Source: Chloroflexota bacterium | Lineage (GTDB): Bacteria; Chloroflexota; Dehalococcoidia; UBA2247; RBG-13-53-26 | Length of the DNA stretch: 5,094 nt | Assembly (NCBI GenBank): GCA_017885485.1 | Contig: JAFNFZ010000172.1 | Location: 2,010 to 7,103, forward strand | Direction of reading: 5' to 3' | Shown here: positions 4,847 through 5,094 of the stretch, one piece after another | Layout of the letters: each line of letters starts with the position of its first letter | How positions within the stretch are numbered: position 1 is the stretch's first letter | Program-made: the position numbers and the translations under genes | Notes under the pieces: model-generated | Told to the model about the DNA's origin: nothing | Databases searched by the model: none | Seen by the model: the letters and a program-made list of their open reading frames with translations, nothing else

Positions 4847-5094
4847 ATGAAGCTCTTCGAGTTCGAAGCCAAGAACATCTTCCGGAAGTATGGTATTGCC
4901 ACCCCCATCGGCAGGGTAGTCAAGAGCGCCACCGAAGCCAAGGAAGCCGCCAGACAGATGGGCAGGCCTGTGGTCCTGAAGGCCCAGGTGCTGGTGGGGG
5001 GTAGAGGCAAAGCCGGCGGGATCCAGTTCGCCAATGATCCGGATGAGGCTGAGAACGTCGCCTCGCGCATGATTGGCAGCAGTATCAAGGGCAT
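4847..5094 (+). CDS. sucC: succinyl-CoA synthetase beta subunit, N-terminal part (cut by window end)
   Basis: Eighty-two codons are visible before the window ends. The product begins MKLFEFEAKNIFRKYGI, the family's usual MxLxEyqAKxlFxkyGI opening, and continues with PVVLKAQVLVGGRGKAGG (41-58), the ATP-grasp nucleotide-binding loop with K45 and K55. The enzyme (with the alpha subunit, expected next as sucD but not visible) converts succinyl-CoA plus ADP or GDP and phosphate to succinate, CoA and ATP or GTP, or the reverse. The start ATG at 4847 is seven bases after the epimerase stop and follows the purine run GAGGGGGG, an unusual, closely spaced ribosome binding site. Related ADP-forming ligases such as malate-CoA ligase share this N-terminus, but the mutase and epimerase neighbours favour succinate. 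Confidence 0.9.
   Translation, partial: MKLFEFEAKNIFRKYGIATPIGRVVKSATEAKEAARQMGRPVVLKAQVLVGGRGKAGGIQFANDPDEAENVASRMIGSSIKG

Noticed and set aside
4435..5094. A long - strand open frame opposite the epimerase and sucC genes
   Set aside because: Both + strand genes have clear family motifs and ribosome binding sites; the antisense frame spans their junction and shows no recognisable protein.

Overview
The window holds the start of a propionate / methylmalonyl-CoA operon on the + strand and, to its left, a small divergent accessory segment on the - strand. The organism looks like a moderately GC-rich bacterium: Shine-Dalgarno sites precede nearly every gene, CCA is encoded in the tRNA end, and the methylmalonyl-CoA mutase is the split (catalytic chain plus separate B12 subunit) type. 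Split mutases next to an epimerase and succinyl-CoA synthetase are common in anaerobic lineages such as Chloroflexota (Dehalococcoidia-like), but that placement is a guess and other phyla or an archaeon are not excluded.

Layout. 1-26 is the 3' end of a tRNA (probably tRNA-Pro) followed by a weak hairpin. 27-396 has no convincing gene; one 30-codon - strand candidate with a Shine-Dalgarno-like site is recorded at low confidence. 397-1684 holds two - strand genes in a probable operon: a HIT (histidine triad) protein read first, then a protein with a PQQ/WD-like stretch and TPRs. Just upstream of the HIT gene's ribosome binding site lies a 23-bp near-perfect palindrome. 1723-2412 is a gene-poor 690-base stretch. 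It contains a - strand sequence that reads as the 3' half of a tRNA-Thr (anticodon loop through CCA) with no 5' half, and then a probable promoter and a leader of about 190 bases with two strong hairpins in front of the mutase operon.

The operon (2413 to the window end) is tightly packed, with gaps of 13, 5 and 7 bases: mutase catalytic chain, mutase B12-binding subunit, methylmalonyl-CoA epimerase, and the start of succinyl-CoA synthetase beta (cut by the window edge). Together they interconvert (S)- and (R)-methylmalonyl-CoA, rearrange the (R) form to succinyl-CoA, and convert succinyl-CoA to succinate with ATP or GTP formation. They could run forward (propionate or odd-chain/branched carbon oxidation) or backward (succinate to propionate). 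The mutase keeps the residues that define true methylmalonyl-CoA specificity, but has some unusual substitutions nearby.

I see no clearly new system. The most interesting non-standard signals are the tRNA half (possible old attachment site), the palindrome in front of the HIT gene, and the structured leader of a B12-dependent enzyme that does not look like a cobalamin riboswitch.
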